Origin: Stieleria tagensis
Lineage (GTDB): Bacteria > Planctomycetota > Planctomycetia > Pirellulales > Pirellulaceae
Reading direction: 5' to 3'
Length of the DNA stretch: 41,752 nt
Assembly (NCBI RefSeq): GCF_024129865.1
Contig: NZ_JAMYFE010000110.1
Span: 1 to 41,752 of the forward strand
Positions within the stretch are counted from its first letter, which is position 1; each line of letters begins with the position of its first letter. Position numbers and translations under genes: made by a program. This document shows, in pieces, positions 22,671 through 31,624 of the stretch. The notes under the pieces were generated by a model that worked only from the letters and a program-made list of their open reading frames with translations, was not told where the DNA came from and ran no database searches.

Positions 22671-23735
22671 CTACGCTGCTTTACTGCGTTTCGTATTCTT
22701 CCTCGACTCCGAGAGCAATTTCACTAAATGTCGGCCAAGGTACTCTGCGAATCGGACCGGGACCGCGTTGCCGATCTGAAGTGCAACGTGCTTGTTTGTT
22801 CCCACAAACTCGTACCGATCCGGAAATGACTGCAAAGCCGCTGCTTCGCGAAGGGAAATGGCACGATCTTGCTCTGGGTGGCCGTAGCGTCCATTCGAGA
22901 TGCTATGACATCGCCCGGTCAACGTAGGTGCAGGTTGATCCCATGCCATGCGGCCATAAACATCCGTATGGCCTTTGTAGTCTCCCTTGTGACAATCAAG
23001 AAACAATCGCTTGGGCCATGCTCTTCGATCACCGCCATCGTGTGGTGTGTGACGAAGCCTTTCTAAATTGACTTCGGTTATGCTCGCTGTGACATGGTTG
23101 AAAACATTCTCGTGAATTTCGCCGGCTTCCATTTCGGGAAAATGCTCAATCGCATCACGGACGGTGCGAAACGGTCGTCGTTCTGTCCCGAATACTTGGC
23201 TTGGAAGCGTTGGCTGCAAGTCTTTAAGAGCCACAAGAACGAGTCGCCGACGAGTTTGCGGCACACCAAAATGCTTTGCGTCGAGAATATCAAACGAAAT
23301 TTTGTAGCCCAACGTCTCAAGAAGGCGAGTGAAGCGACGAAAAGTGCTATATCCTCTCACTCTTGCCATGCCCGGAACATTCTCGATCAACACAGCTCTC
23401 GGCCGCGCCGCTTGGACAAGGCGACCAAACCCCAATAGTAACGTGGCGCTGTGCTTTGCTGGACCGCTTTTGCGCTGTTGGCTAAACGGCTGGCACGGCG
23501 CGCAACCAACGAATACCACATCGGAGAAGCTGCGCAATCGCGTCAGCTTGCGCAGTTGCCCTAGATCAAGCGCACAGACATCTACCGCGTGAAACTTAGA
23601 TGGTTTGTTGTTTTTTTCGTAGGTTTCCTTCGATGCTTCATCAATGTCGAAACCTGAGACCACGGATATTCCTGCGTTTAAGAGACCGCGTGTGAGCCCA
23701 CCGGCACCGCAAAAAAAATCAATCGCCTTCAACAT
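22671..23735 (-). CDS. DNA (cytosine-5) methyltransferase
   Basis: 354 residues with the m5C-methylase motifs in order. Motif I is FFCGAGGL (7-14), with GFDID after it. Motif IV is GCAPCQPFS, with catalytic Cys81. Motif VI is ENV (118-120) and motif VIII is QTRRRL (160-165). A short target-recognition region follows, then LREAAALQSFPD and motif X QIGNAVP. It transfers a methyl group from SAM to C5 of cytosine in a specific sequence I cannot predict. The ATG lies 2 bp after the stop of the receiver-protein gene, making it the last gene of a three-gene operon with no restriction endonuclease in it. It may protect host DNA from its operon partners or mark it for them. Confidence 0.92.
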   Translation of the reverse strand: MLKAIDFFCGAGGLTRGLLNAGISVVSGFDIDEASKETYEKNNKPSKFHAVDVCALDLGQLRKLTRLRSFSDVVFVGCAPCQPFSQQRKSGPAKHSATLLLGFGRLVQAARPRAVLIENVPGMARVRGYSTFRRFTRLLETLGYKISFDILDAKHFGVPQTRRRLVLVALKDLQPTLPSQVFGTERRPFRTVRDAIEHFPEMEAGEIHENVFNHVTASITEVNLERLRHTPHDGGDRRAWPKRLFLDCHKGDYKGHTDVYGRMAWDQPAPTLTGRCHSISNGRYGHPEQDRAISLREAAALQSFPDRYEFVGTNKHVALQIGNAVPVRFAEYLGRHLVKLLSESRKNTKRSKAA

Positions 23736-23737
23736 GG

Positions 23738-24841
23738 TCAGTCGCCTTCCTTGGCCTTCAAAACTTCTAAAATCTCGTCACGCCAAAGCTCGAAATCGCG
23801 ATCCGGCAGTCCAGGGCGGCAACTAGTCTGCAGGTAGCCCCAGGAGACGAGCTCGCGGAACGGGCTGTCGATTGACGCGATGCGTTCATACTCGGGAGTT
23901 TCCGAAACGACGTGTGAAACTGGAAGGAGGTGGAGCCGCTTGAAGTTGGCAGCCATCGACGGAATCCTTCCAGTTAACGTTGGTATCGGCAAAAACTCGC
24001 CAAAAAATCCTGGAGAAAGCATTGTTCCGATTATTCGACCCTTCAATTTGCTTTGGCTCATTCCCTTCAATGCGGATCTCCCGATCGCATCCGGGAGACT
24101 TTCGCACCCAGCAACCAACACATCCGAGACTCGTGGCTGCCGACCGTTGGAACAAACCAGATCACAAGAAGGAGTCAAAACAACGAAAAAGTCGCGAGGA
24201 TCCTCAGGTGAACCCTCTGCCTTCCGAATGATATCGCCGAGACAGAGATCGCTACCGATTGGTGGGCTGACGAATTGCTCCCAACCTTGCAGCTTCTCTC
24301 CATGCCTTGAAAGATCGTCCATCAATGCAGCCAAACGCCGCTGGGCAGAACGCACGATCGCATTGCTTCGATCTTCGTCGCTTTGATAATGCTCAAAGAT
24401 TTCTCTCGACACATCGCGAAGGGCCGATGAAATCTCCGATCGAATTCGTTGTTCCGTGTGCCGAACTGCATCAGCGTGAGGCTCAAAAGCTTTGACTCCT
24501 TCCCGCAATTCTCCGACGCTCGTCGCCCCCTTTTTCACGTACCGCACAAAAGGATGCTCCGCCTCTTTGTCTGAAAGCAATTCAGGCTGAGCGGAATACA
24601 CAATGATGGGGCAAAAACGCGTTTCCCAGATTCTTCGATAGGTTGTGCTGCCCAGGTTTTCCGCCTCTGATGTCGCCCCGCCGTCAAGCAAGTCTAGAAC
24701 GACAATGTCAGGCGATATATCGAACAGAGCATCTTCAGCATCGTCAAATCCGCGAACTTCACAGCGACATTGTTCAGACAACGCTTCGATGACCGGCTCC
24801 AATACATCCGGCTCATCATCGACAAACAGCAGTTTCAACAT
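23738..24841 (-). CDS. receiver-domain (response regulator) protein with unknown effector domain
   Basis: 367 residues from ATG 24841. The first ~115 residues are a receiver domain: acidic pocket D8-D9-E10, phospho-acceptor D50 in IVVLDLLDGG, S83 as the switch residue in IIVYSA, and K103/K104 in YVKKG. A helical linker follows (about 120-195). The ~170-residue C-terminal domain has no DNA-binding HTH. It contains FVVLTPSCDLV, a second Cys-containing strand, and a helical end reading FRELVSWGYLQTSCRPGLPDRD. I cannot name that domain. The gene starts 16 bp after the kinase stop and ends 2 bp before the methyltransferase, so the kinase is its obvious phospho-donor. Confidence 0.8.
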   Translation of the reverse strand: MLKLLFVDDEPDVLEPVIEALSEQCRCEVRGFDDAEDALFDISPDIVVLDLLDGGATSEAENLGSTTYRRIWETRFCPIIVYSAQPELLSDKEAEHPFVRYVKKGATSVGELREGVKAFEPHADAVRHTEQRIRSEISSALRDVSREIFEHYQSDEDRSNAIVRSAQRRLAALMDDLSRHGEKLQGWEQFVSPPIGSDLCLGDIIRKAEGSPEDPRDFFVVLTPSCDLVCSNGRQPRVSDVLVAGCESLPDAIGRSALKGMSQSKLKGRIIGTMLSPGFFGEFLPIPTLTGRIPSMAANFKRLHLLPVSHVVSETPEYERIASIDSPFRELVSWGYLQTSCRPGLPDRDFELWRDEILEVLKAKEGD

Positions 24842-24857
24842 ATTTCTCAGTTCTCGT

Positions 24858-27017
24858 TTAGCACTTGACGGGCAAGTCGAACCCAAAGGATGCGCCACCA
24901 AGCGTACCAGGTGACTTCGTAATCATTTGACCGCTGTAGTCATTCACGATTTCTGAGGCAACGGTTAGTCCCATCCCGATTCCATTCGGCTTGCGGGTGA
25001 CGCCAGGATTAAACACGAGTTCCAGGTCCTCTTCGCCAACACCCGGCCCAGAATCGTGGACCCAAACCCGTACCCGTTCTCCGTCAGAGATCGAGTTTAG
25101 TCGAATCTGAATTTCACGATTGGCTTTATCAACTTGCCCCAGCCAATAGATTGAGTTTGTGAGTAGATTGAGCAATATCGACTCAAGTTCACCTGGATCA
25201 ACGGCGACACCCGTTTGTGTCTTAGGTATCGAACAGCGGATGCCTTTCCGATCAATGTCCGCCTTCAACACCTCGAGGCAATTTGAAAGGCGTTCTTCGA
25301 GAATCGAATTTCGTTTCCGTCGTGTGAAATTGCGATTTGCAAGTGGTGAAAAAGTGTCAGCCAGCCTCTCCAGGGCGATTATCGAATTTTTTGCGTAGCC
25401 GAACTGTTTATCAAAGCGAAGATCCTCGAACGGAGCAAAACGATCTTGCACAAAGTCAAGGAAGGCACCGAACGCGGTTGTGCGATTCCGTATTTCATGC
25501 ACCAGCATCTGCGAAAGTGTTCCGATCGTTGCCAAGCGACTGTAGTAAACGAACCGCTCTTCGATTGTCTTGCGAGTGTTGTCCAGAGACTTATTGAACG
25601 CAGCAAGCAATGGCAAGGTTTCTGACGCCTCTGCGCCCTCCTCGATCAGAGCTTCCACTTCGGTGATTAAATGGTCTGCAGTAAGTTCACCAAACAAATT
25701 CTTCGCGGGAGTCATCTCCTTTTTGACTTTACGATCATGCTCTCGCTCATTCTCCAGAACCCCAACGATTGACTTCAAGATCTCTTCAAATTCGGCAACC
25801 TCGATATTGGAAACCAGTCTTTCACGATCGCTTGTGTCGACAATCGCTGGATTTTGTTCTCCAGTGATCGAAACATAGCCCACGAGCTGACTCGTGCTCA
25901 TTCGGTTACCAACCTTACTCACTCGACGCAGGTCAAGACCGAGCCAGTCGCGAGCGTTATCAGATTTTGGCAGTACCAACACGCCGTCGCGGTACACCGA
26001 GATTCCTTTGTGTGCCCGAATGGCTTTCCTGACCTGCGACTTCTGGAAGTCGAACTTATCTGAAATTTCCTGCGTGTCGCCCGATCCGATATCCCAGGCC
26101 CTGATCTCGAACGCAAAGGAACCGCAGTGTGCCGTTCCGCTGTCGAAAGGAAAACGCTCACGGTTTTGGATGTCATCGTAGATTTGCTCCCACGACACTT
26201 TTGATGAGTGTTGACGCCGCTTCCCAGGTCCAATCGGATTGAACTGATACTTCGCTTGAAATCCGCCATTCTCCGAAACCTTACCTTCAATCAGATACTT
26301 CGGACGAGACAGAAACTTCGGGGGTTCGATGTGAACTTCGGAAACATCGAGTTCGCCTTCACGCGAAAGAAAAATATTGAACTCGCCAAGTTCGCTGAAC
26401 GGCGATATCAGCCGTGCCAAGTTTTCTTCCAAGTCGTCGATCTGCGAATCTTCCCAGGTTCCTTGCAAGTTGCCAACTCGAAGAAGTGTCCCTGTCCCCT
26501 CGAACGGCACCTCTTCTTTGTCGAGTTCTCGACACTGCGCGAAGCAATTCGCAAGTTCAGTCTGATTGGATAGCTCCGTCCAGTCGACAGAAAGCTGCCA
26601 GCACGGATTCGACCTCTTTCGCGTGAACAAATTCAAACTCGCCCCGAGCCGTGCAACAGAAAGACGCCCCAGTCCTTTCTCGCCAACAACTCTCCGGGTT
26701 TTCCCGCTTCTCTTCGCTGTTGGATTGATCTCCTTGTTCGGAGTCGCAACCATGCACCAAACATCTTGAATATCGGTACGCATCATTCCGATTCCATCGT
26801 CTTGGATTTCCAGATACTGCTCTCCCGAATCTTCTTGGCGGAACCGAATCCATACGTTTTCGGCGAATGCATCATAAGAGTTCTTTACCAACTCAATCAC
26901 GGCAACAACGTCGTTCGTTACGAGATCAGCGCCTAACGCCTCAAATACTCGCGGATGCATGCGGAATGGCACCGCCTCAAAGTCGGTCGATGCTTTGGAT
27001 GTCATCTGTGTCGTCAT
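24858..27017 (-). CDS. dual GHKL protein: N-terminal Hsp90/MORC-like ATPase plus C-terminal histidine kinase
   Basis: 719 residues from ATG 27017; the in-frame sequence to 27227 looks non-coding. N-terminal ATPase: N-box ELVKNSYDA (42-50), G1 DDGIGM (73-78), G2 GEKGLGRLS (112-120), the arrangement of Hsp90/MutL/MORC-type GHKL proteins. A ~300-residue middle follows, partly beta-rich like the transducer domain of such proteins. C-terminal histidine-kinase part: LVHEIRN with His507, N-box NLLTNS (617-622), G1 DSGPGVG (655-661), G2 GIGMGL (679-684). There is no membrane helix, so it is cytoplasmic. Two complete ATP sites in one chain are unusual. It heads the kinase-receiver-methyltransferase operon, and activation by DNA status or phage is inferred only. 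Confidence 0.82.
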   Translation of the reverse strand: MTTQMTSKASTDFEAVPFRMHPRVFEALGADLVTNDVVAVIELVKNSYDAFAENVWIRFRQEDSGEQYLEIQDDGIGMMRTDIQDVWCMVATPNKEINPTAKRSGKTRRVVGEKGLGRLSVARLGASLNLFTRKRSNPCWQLSVDWTELSNQTELANCFAQCRELDKEEVPFEGTGTLLRVGNLQGTWEDSQIDDLEENLARLISPFSELGEFNIFLSREGELDVSEVHIEPPKFLSRPKYLIEGKVSENGGFQAKYQFNPIGPGKRRQHSSKVSWEQIYDDIQNRERFPFDSGTAHCGSFAFEIRAWDIGSGDTQEISDKFDFQKSQVRKAIRAHKGISVYRDGVLVLPKSDNARDWLGLDLRRVSKVGNRMSTSQLVGYVSITGEQNPAIVDTSDRERLVSNIEVAEFEEILKSIVGVLENEREHDRKVKKEMTPAKNLFGELTADHLITEVEALIEEGAEASETLPLLAAFNKSLDNTRKTIEERFVYYSRLATIGTLSQMLVHEIRNRTTAFGAFLDFVQDRFAPFEDLRFDKQFGYAKNSIIALERLADTFSPLANRNFTRRKRNSILEERLSNCLEVLKADIDRKGIRCSIPKTQTGVAVDPGELESILLNLLTNSIYWLGQVDKANREIQIRLNSISDGERVRVWVHDSGPGVGEEDLELVFNPGVTRKPNGIGMGLTVASEIVNDYSGQMITKSPGTLGGASFGFDLPVKC

Positions 27018-27681
27018 TGGATTGATACGCCAGTTTTGCTTTTCAGGCATGCAAAGCATTGCAGCGACGCTGCATGAACGCTTATTTCGGATCCCCCAGT
27101 GAACATCGTATCGGTTTTTGTGGCGCACCAAAAGAATGCAGGACGGAGACCGGCTGCGTTTGGTTGAATGCCCTAACCGACAAAGCACTTGCTGCGATGC
27201 CAAGCTAAATTCTTGGAGACTGGGCATAGCCGCTCGTCTCGCTGAAGGTTCAATTGCTCACCGGACATCGACGCCAATGGTTCCGACGTTGGATAATCTT
27301 CGAAGAAGAGAACCAGGGGTTGGGGTGGGCGATTCCTGGACGCCCCGGTGGCGCCCTTTTCAGCTGCCATCTCCAGGAATTCACTTCGGTGTGGCCAGCT
27401 CGGCTCAAGAATGCGAGTTATGGCCCGTGCCAATCCGCATCGGCCGATGCAACCGGCGCCAGTCTGAGAATGCTAGATTCTGCATCGGTGTGCTTGACGG
27501 GCTCGCGCCAAACATCGGATATGAAGCATTGTAAGGAGCGTTAGTTAACCGATTCGCCGCAATTCGGACACACTTGCCAGACCGGAATTCAGGACGGCAC
27601 GGATTCATATACTAGGTACCAAACTCAAAACTCCATAAACTTCTCCTCTTTACTCTTTGATATTTCTGAAGGTGGTGGGAC
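27018..27681. other. divergent promoter region between kinase operon and TIR gene
   Basis: About 660 bp between two divergent starts. Open frames of up to 138 codons exist on both strands but show no ribosome sites or family features and overlap one another. The promoters of both units should lie here, but I could not pick out confident -35/-10 pairs. Confidence 0.45.
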
Positions 27682-28902
27682 ATGAATGTCACCGTTTTTT
27701 ACGCTTGGCAGTCAGATCGACCAGGAAAACTTAATCACTACCTGATTCGTGACGCGGCCAGAGATGCCTGCGACCGCATCACCGCTGACGCCGATAACAA
27801 TTGGACCGCCACGCTTGACCACGACACGAAAGACGTCCCAGGGATGTGTGATATCCCAAACGAGATCCTGGACAAAATTCGGAAGTGCGACATCTTTCTG
27901 GCCGACCTGACGCTCATCGGACAGTCGGATGCTGGAAAGCCGCTGCCGAACGCTAACGTTATTTTTGAGTTGGGTTATGCGGCTAAGACGCTCACCTTCA
28001 AAGCGTTGATCGGAGTCGTGAACGAAGCCTGGGGTGAACTGGAATCCCAAGTATTCGACATCAAGCGACGTAAGGCGCTCGGCTACACGGCCGCCGAGGG
28101 GATATCTAACAGGGAGATCAAGATAGTCACCGAGAAGTTGAGCAAAGATCTCGAAGGGATCATTCGATACGCGATTCAAGAGGTCGTGATTCCAAAGCGG
28201 AGCGGCGAGATAGATGATAATGACCGAGAAGTCCAAGCCCAGCGAACCGAGATCACGACGCGCGTGCTGAACGGGGAGTTCCATGATGTGAGTACCATAC
28301 CCGCGATTGTGACATCTGTCTTTTTTCAGGCTCATCCGCACATTGACTACGAAAAAGTAGGCAAAGCTGTCCGCGACCAGTTCCGCGCAAACCCTGATGT
28401 CCATCCCGATGCTTATGTCTGGGAAGACGATGGCTGCGTATGCGAATTCAGCCTGAGCGGGTTTTTTCATCGGGTCTGCACGAAGGATTCTCGATCGCTC
28501 AGAGTTCGTCGGGCATCTCTGGAGCAGGCTGGCGACCCACTTTTCGGCAATCACCTCTTCGCTCAGCCGGTGCATCGAAACATCGTTACCGGAGTTGTTT
28601 CTTCCGCACGGTTTTTGACCAATCTTGGGATCAAACTCCCGTGGTGGGTAACCATCTCGATCGTCGGTGCGAAGGGGTACGACATGTTCGACGATGCAAA
28701 TAATGTTTCAAAGAAGTCATTCGCCGACGACATCGTCCACCTCGTTCCACAACGTGTTACTTTGATCGAACAAGTCGAAGATGGGATGAAGGCAGGAACG
28801 ACTTTGAAGAGATCTTTACAGCACCTGACGCGTACTCTCGGCTGGGAATTCAACTGGTACTACACTGAAAACGGCCAATTCCTGTTGCGAATCATGGCGT
28901 GA
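27682..28902 (+). CDS. TIR-like domain protein with unknown C-terminal domain
   Basis: 406 residues; GGTGGTGGG precedes the ATG. The first ~140 residues have a TIR-like alpha/beta layout: VTVFYAWQSDRP with an early aromatic strand, then IRKCDIFLADLTLIG, and PLPNANVIFELGYAAK in which E97 occupies the place of the catalytic Glu of NAD-cleaving TIR domains. Similar N-termini occur in predicted nucleotide-binding and CBASS/Pycsar-associated effectors. The C-terminal ~230 residues are mixed alpha/beta with an HIDYEKVGKAVRDQF segment and a STAND-free, NTPase-free composition; I do not know this domain. If active it would deplete NAD+ on infection, but that is inference from the family. No sensor gene is coupled to it. 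Confidence 0.6.
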   Translation: MNVTVFYAWQSDRPGKLNHYLIRDAARDACDRITADADNNWTATLDHDTKDVPGMCDIPNEILDKIRKCDIFLADLTLIGQSDAGKPLPNANVIFELGYAAKTLTFKALIGVVNEAWGELESQVFDIKRRKALGYTAAEGISNREIKIVTEKLSKDLEGIIRYAIQEVVIPKRSGEIDDNDREVQAQRTEITTRVLNGEFHDVSTIPAIVTSVFFQAHPHIDYEKVGKAVRDQFRANPDVHPDAYVWEDDGCVCEFSLSGFFHRVCTKDSRSLRVRRASLEQAGDPLFGNHLFAQPVHRNIVTGVVSSARFLTNLGIKLPWWVTISIVGAKGYDMFDDANNVSKKSFADDIVHLVPQRVTLIEQVEDGMKAGTTLKRSLQHLTRTLGWEFNWYYTENGQFLLRIMA

Positions 28903-29133
28903 TCCTGTTCGGATTCCACGAGCCGTGTGGAGCCATCTACAACGTTCCTTGCGTCGAGGCGGAACAGCAACCGTCAACGACCAAATTCCGCGATGTCCGA
29001 TGCGTATCACAAAACTTTGTCAACTTCGGTTCATCCGCGGCATTCTCAATGCTGCTCGAACCAGCTGAAATCGATGGGAGCTACGTGCGGCTAACCCAGG
29101 CATCGGTATGAGCCACAATCCCCGATTCGCGAG

Positions 29134-30378
29134 CTAGTTCCTGGTCACGGTCCAATTGTTCTGGATGTCGATGAATTCGCCGGTGAATCCAAATTGATGA
29201 AAAACCATTCGTGAGACAAGCATATACATCTCTTGCGACCACTTGTACTTGTCTTCGACATTCATTGATGGTATCTGCCCAGTATGCATCAGCGGGTTTC
29301 TGACGTTCGCCCGCGTTTCTCCTGTGAATTGCCGATCAATGAAGGCCATGCCGTAGTGATTTTTACAGCGATTCAGTTTTTGCTCAATGCTTCGACTCGA
29401 TAGCTGTTGTTCAGTTACGCCGTTTGCCCGCTCAATTTGATAGCTAAAACACTCCGCTGCAAAAACGCAAAGTGCGACACGAATATCGCTCACGTTATTT
29501 GATCGAGCTTGCTCCAGGTAACCTATCACGATGCTTGGAAGATGCGACGACTCGATCCGATTAAAATTTGCACAAGCTACACTGAGAAAGTCAGCAAGCC
29601 CTCCTGGGGTGCGTTCAGTGTCAAAAAAAGAAAACTCGCGCGCGTTTGTGGCTGTTCCGAATTTTGGCCATTCGTAATAGGAATGCAATTGCGAGCGCTC
29701 GCCCTGGCTAAATTTAACCACGCACCCAGATACTGACGTCCCAAGTGCGAAAGACAACAATCGTGATATTTTCCATGCATCATCCACTACTTTCTGCACT
29801 TCGTCCGCACCGCATGTCGTAGTCAGGAGAGTGGTTGCTAACGAGTCGATCAAACCATTGCGGATGCTATTCGCCGATTCAGATCGGCCGTTGAAAAGAT
29901 CACTCAGCTCCCATTGATATCCGAACCCAGTGAATTTGATCGAACCAACGAAAGCCTCGTGCAGGCAATTAAGAAGCGACAGTTCGACTCTTACCTGTTT
30001 CCCTTCGGAATCCTCAGAGGACGTTGGCCAAAAGACAATCGGAGTCTGAGAAATGCGAAAACCGATTTTTGTTTCAGACGGGTCGTCAACGCTAATATTC
30101 GCGTCGAAAATTGTCGGTGTCAGTTGTAATTGCAATGGCGCGGCCCCGGCGAGCGTTACCTCTGCAGCGATCGGGCCTGACTGAAAATCAGCGGGTAAGT
30201 CCAGGCTACTGGGAGGTCTGGCTTCAAGCCAAGAGCGTCCATCCGGTCCAATGTAGATAATGGCTGGACTGTCATAAGGCGGTTTGCTTGGCCACATGAT
30301 TCGTGCTCGGCAATCCAGCGGGCCCACTAGCCCGTACTGGAACGCGTCGCCGTACCGAGCTTCAATTTTCTGCATCAT
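29134..30378 (-). CDS. HEPN-domain protein (ApeA-like architecture)
   Basis: 414 residues from ATG 30378, with AAAGGG ten bases upstream; in-frame ATGs up to 30438 are alternatives. The N-terminal ~230 residues are beta-rich (SLDLPADFQSGPIAAEVTL, then ELSLLNCLHEAFVGSIKF). The C-terminal ~180 residues are helical and carry RNPLMH, an RX4H motif (R360-H365) with N next to R, the active-site signature of HEPN ribonucleases. A beta-rich sensor plus C-terminal HEPN matches the ApeA type of abortive-infection proteins, although I do not claim the same subfamily. It probably cleaves RNA when triggered. It stands alone, convergent with the TIR-like gene. Confidence 0.6.
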   Translation of the reverse strand: MMQKIEARYGDAFQYGLVGPLDCRARIMWPSKPPYDSPAIIYIGPDGRSWLEARPPSSLDLPADFQSGPIAAEVTLAGAAPLQLQLTPTIFDANISVDDPSETKIGFRISQTPIVFWPTSSEDSEGKQVRVELSLLNCLHEAFVGSIKFTGFGYQWELSDLFNGRSESANSIRNGLIDSLATTLLTTTCGADEVQKVVDDAWKISRLLSFALGTSVSGCVVKFSQGERSQLHSYYEWPKFGTATNAREFSFFDTERTPGGLADFLSVACANFNRIESSHLPSIVIGYLEQARSNNVSDIRVALCVFAAECFSYQIERANGVTEQQLSSRSIEQKLNRCKNHYGMAFIDRQFTGETRANVRNPLMHTGQIPSMNVEDKYKWSQEMYMLVSRMVFHQFGFTGEFIDIQNNWTVTRN

Positions 30379-31380
30379 TATCAGGTTGCCCTTTCCTGTG
30401 TTCGCCGAACTCTTTTTACCTTGCATTGTCATCAACACGGCTCATCCATATCATCTGGATGAGTCTTGCACGATCTGGCTATCGACGATAACGAGCGGCT
30501 TTGACGGTTGAAATTCATAGTATCCTGCTCTTGCAGGCTCATTGAAATCACAGTTGCTGCGCCACAAACGACCGAATAAGCCCAATCGCGACTATTCGTC
30601 CCTCGAGTTGAGGAAAACACGCTCAAGTGTAGTGCAATCGACTCACGACGTGGTGAACGGATACGTGGACACCGAAGCGTGCTCCGTGGTTCACTTCGGC
30701 GCGGAGGTTGGACAAATCGACCACACCTCGCCGGCAACCAAATCCACCTCGGTCAGCACCACCGATGCGATTTTCCATCGGCTGTCTCGATGCATCATGA
30801 CACACCAGTGCCCTACGCCGGCGCGCGTCTTGATGTGTGGAGCGAGACAACAAACCAAGTGTCCATGCGGTGGGTTCTTCAACTTCTTTTCTGTCGAGAT
30901 TTGGGCCAAGGAGTAGCATTTATCGCAAAACTACTTTTCCACACCGCTTAGATGAGATTCTCGTCGTCGAACTAATGAACTTGCGCGTCTGAAACAGTTT
31001 CTTCGAGTGATTCGCGCGAACAGTTTATCGCACTGTGTTTACGCCATGCTTTATTGCCTTTGAGTTTTTCCCACATTATGCGGGTTCGATTGACTTGGAT
31101 CACTGAAACCCAAGACCGGTCCAGGTTGGAGATGTCTTTTCTGGCCGTGTTGTTAGTAGGAGATCGCCCAGTAACTCAGGGCTCTTCGGGAGAAACTGGC
31201 AAAGCAACGGATATTGCTGCTTCAAACGTCCTCTTTTTACTTCACTTTGACGGCTCTTTAGCGGCGATTGCCTCTCTCTTTTTTGCTTGAAATCAATTCG
31301 GTGTGCTTGGGCCGAATTCGAGATCGTCATCGGCTCGGGCGGTGGTCCGATTTCTCTTTTTTCATGGCGTGAGGCGAACG
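30379..31380. other. 1-kb stretch without a supported gene
   Basis: Separates the HEPN gene from the integration module. Overlapping frames exist on both strands around 30540-30920, including a minus-strand one at 30691-30909 with plausible codon use, but none has a start signal or recognisable family. The part from 30950 to 31370 is AT-richer and non-coding, and should contain the promoter of the xis-like and integrase genes. Confidence 0.4.
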
Positions 31381-31605
31381 ATGCCGCAGATTGATACGGG
31401 ATTGATCCGGCAGGATGAGGCGTACAGCAAGCAAATGGTGCTGCAAAGACTTGGAATCTCGCAGAAGTTCTGGGATAAATTGCTCGATGAAGGGCTGCCC
31501 TACACGAACATCGGTCACTCACGGTGGGTGACGGGGCGTGCCCTGATCGAACACCTCGTCCGGAACGCAGAGAGGAAACGCGAATGCAACCAACACCAAA
31601 ACTGA
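31381..31605 (+). CDS. small HTH protein, AlpA/excisionase-like
   Basis: 74 residues; ATG 31381 has GAGG six bases upstream, and the in-frame extension to 31303 has no start signal. The core (QMVLQRLGISQKFWDKLLDEGLPYTNIGHSRWVTG) is the MerR-like winged-helix pattern of phage excisionases and AlpA regulators: a helix, a recognition helix and a wing with conserved aromatic residues. The C-terminus is basic. The gene ends 19 bp before the integrase start, as expected for a recombination directionality factor controlling excision of the island. Its exact role is inferred from position and fold. Confidence 0.7.
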   Translation: MPQIDTGLIRQDEAYSKQMVLQRLGISQKFWDKLLDEGLPYTNIGHSRWVTGRALIEHLVRNAERKRECNQHQN

Positions 31606-31624
31606 AACCTCAAAGGAGATTGCC

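Noticed and set aside
23738-27017. Known Detocs system
   Set aside because: The kinase has a MORC/Hsp90-like ATPase instead of TPR input, the receiver's C-terminus is not a nucleosidase by any motif I can see, and a methyltransferase is added.
27118-27544. Plus-strand frames (up to 138 codons) in the divergent promoter region
   Set aside because: No ribosome site, no recognisable sequence, and mutually overlapping frames; they look like chance open frames.
30542-30919. Overlapping frames on both strands, including a minus-strand 72-codon frame at 30691-30909
   Set aside because: Codon use of the minus-strand frame is plausible, but it starts on TTG without a ribosome site and has no family; left as unannotated.
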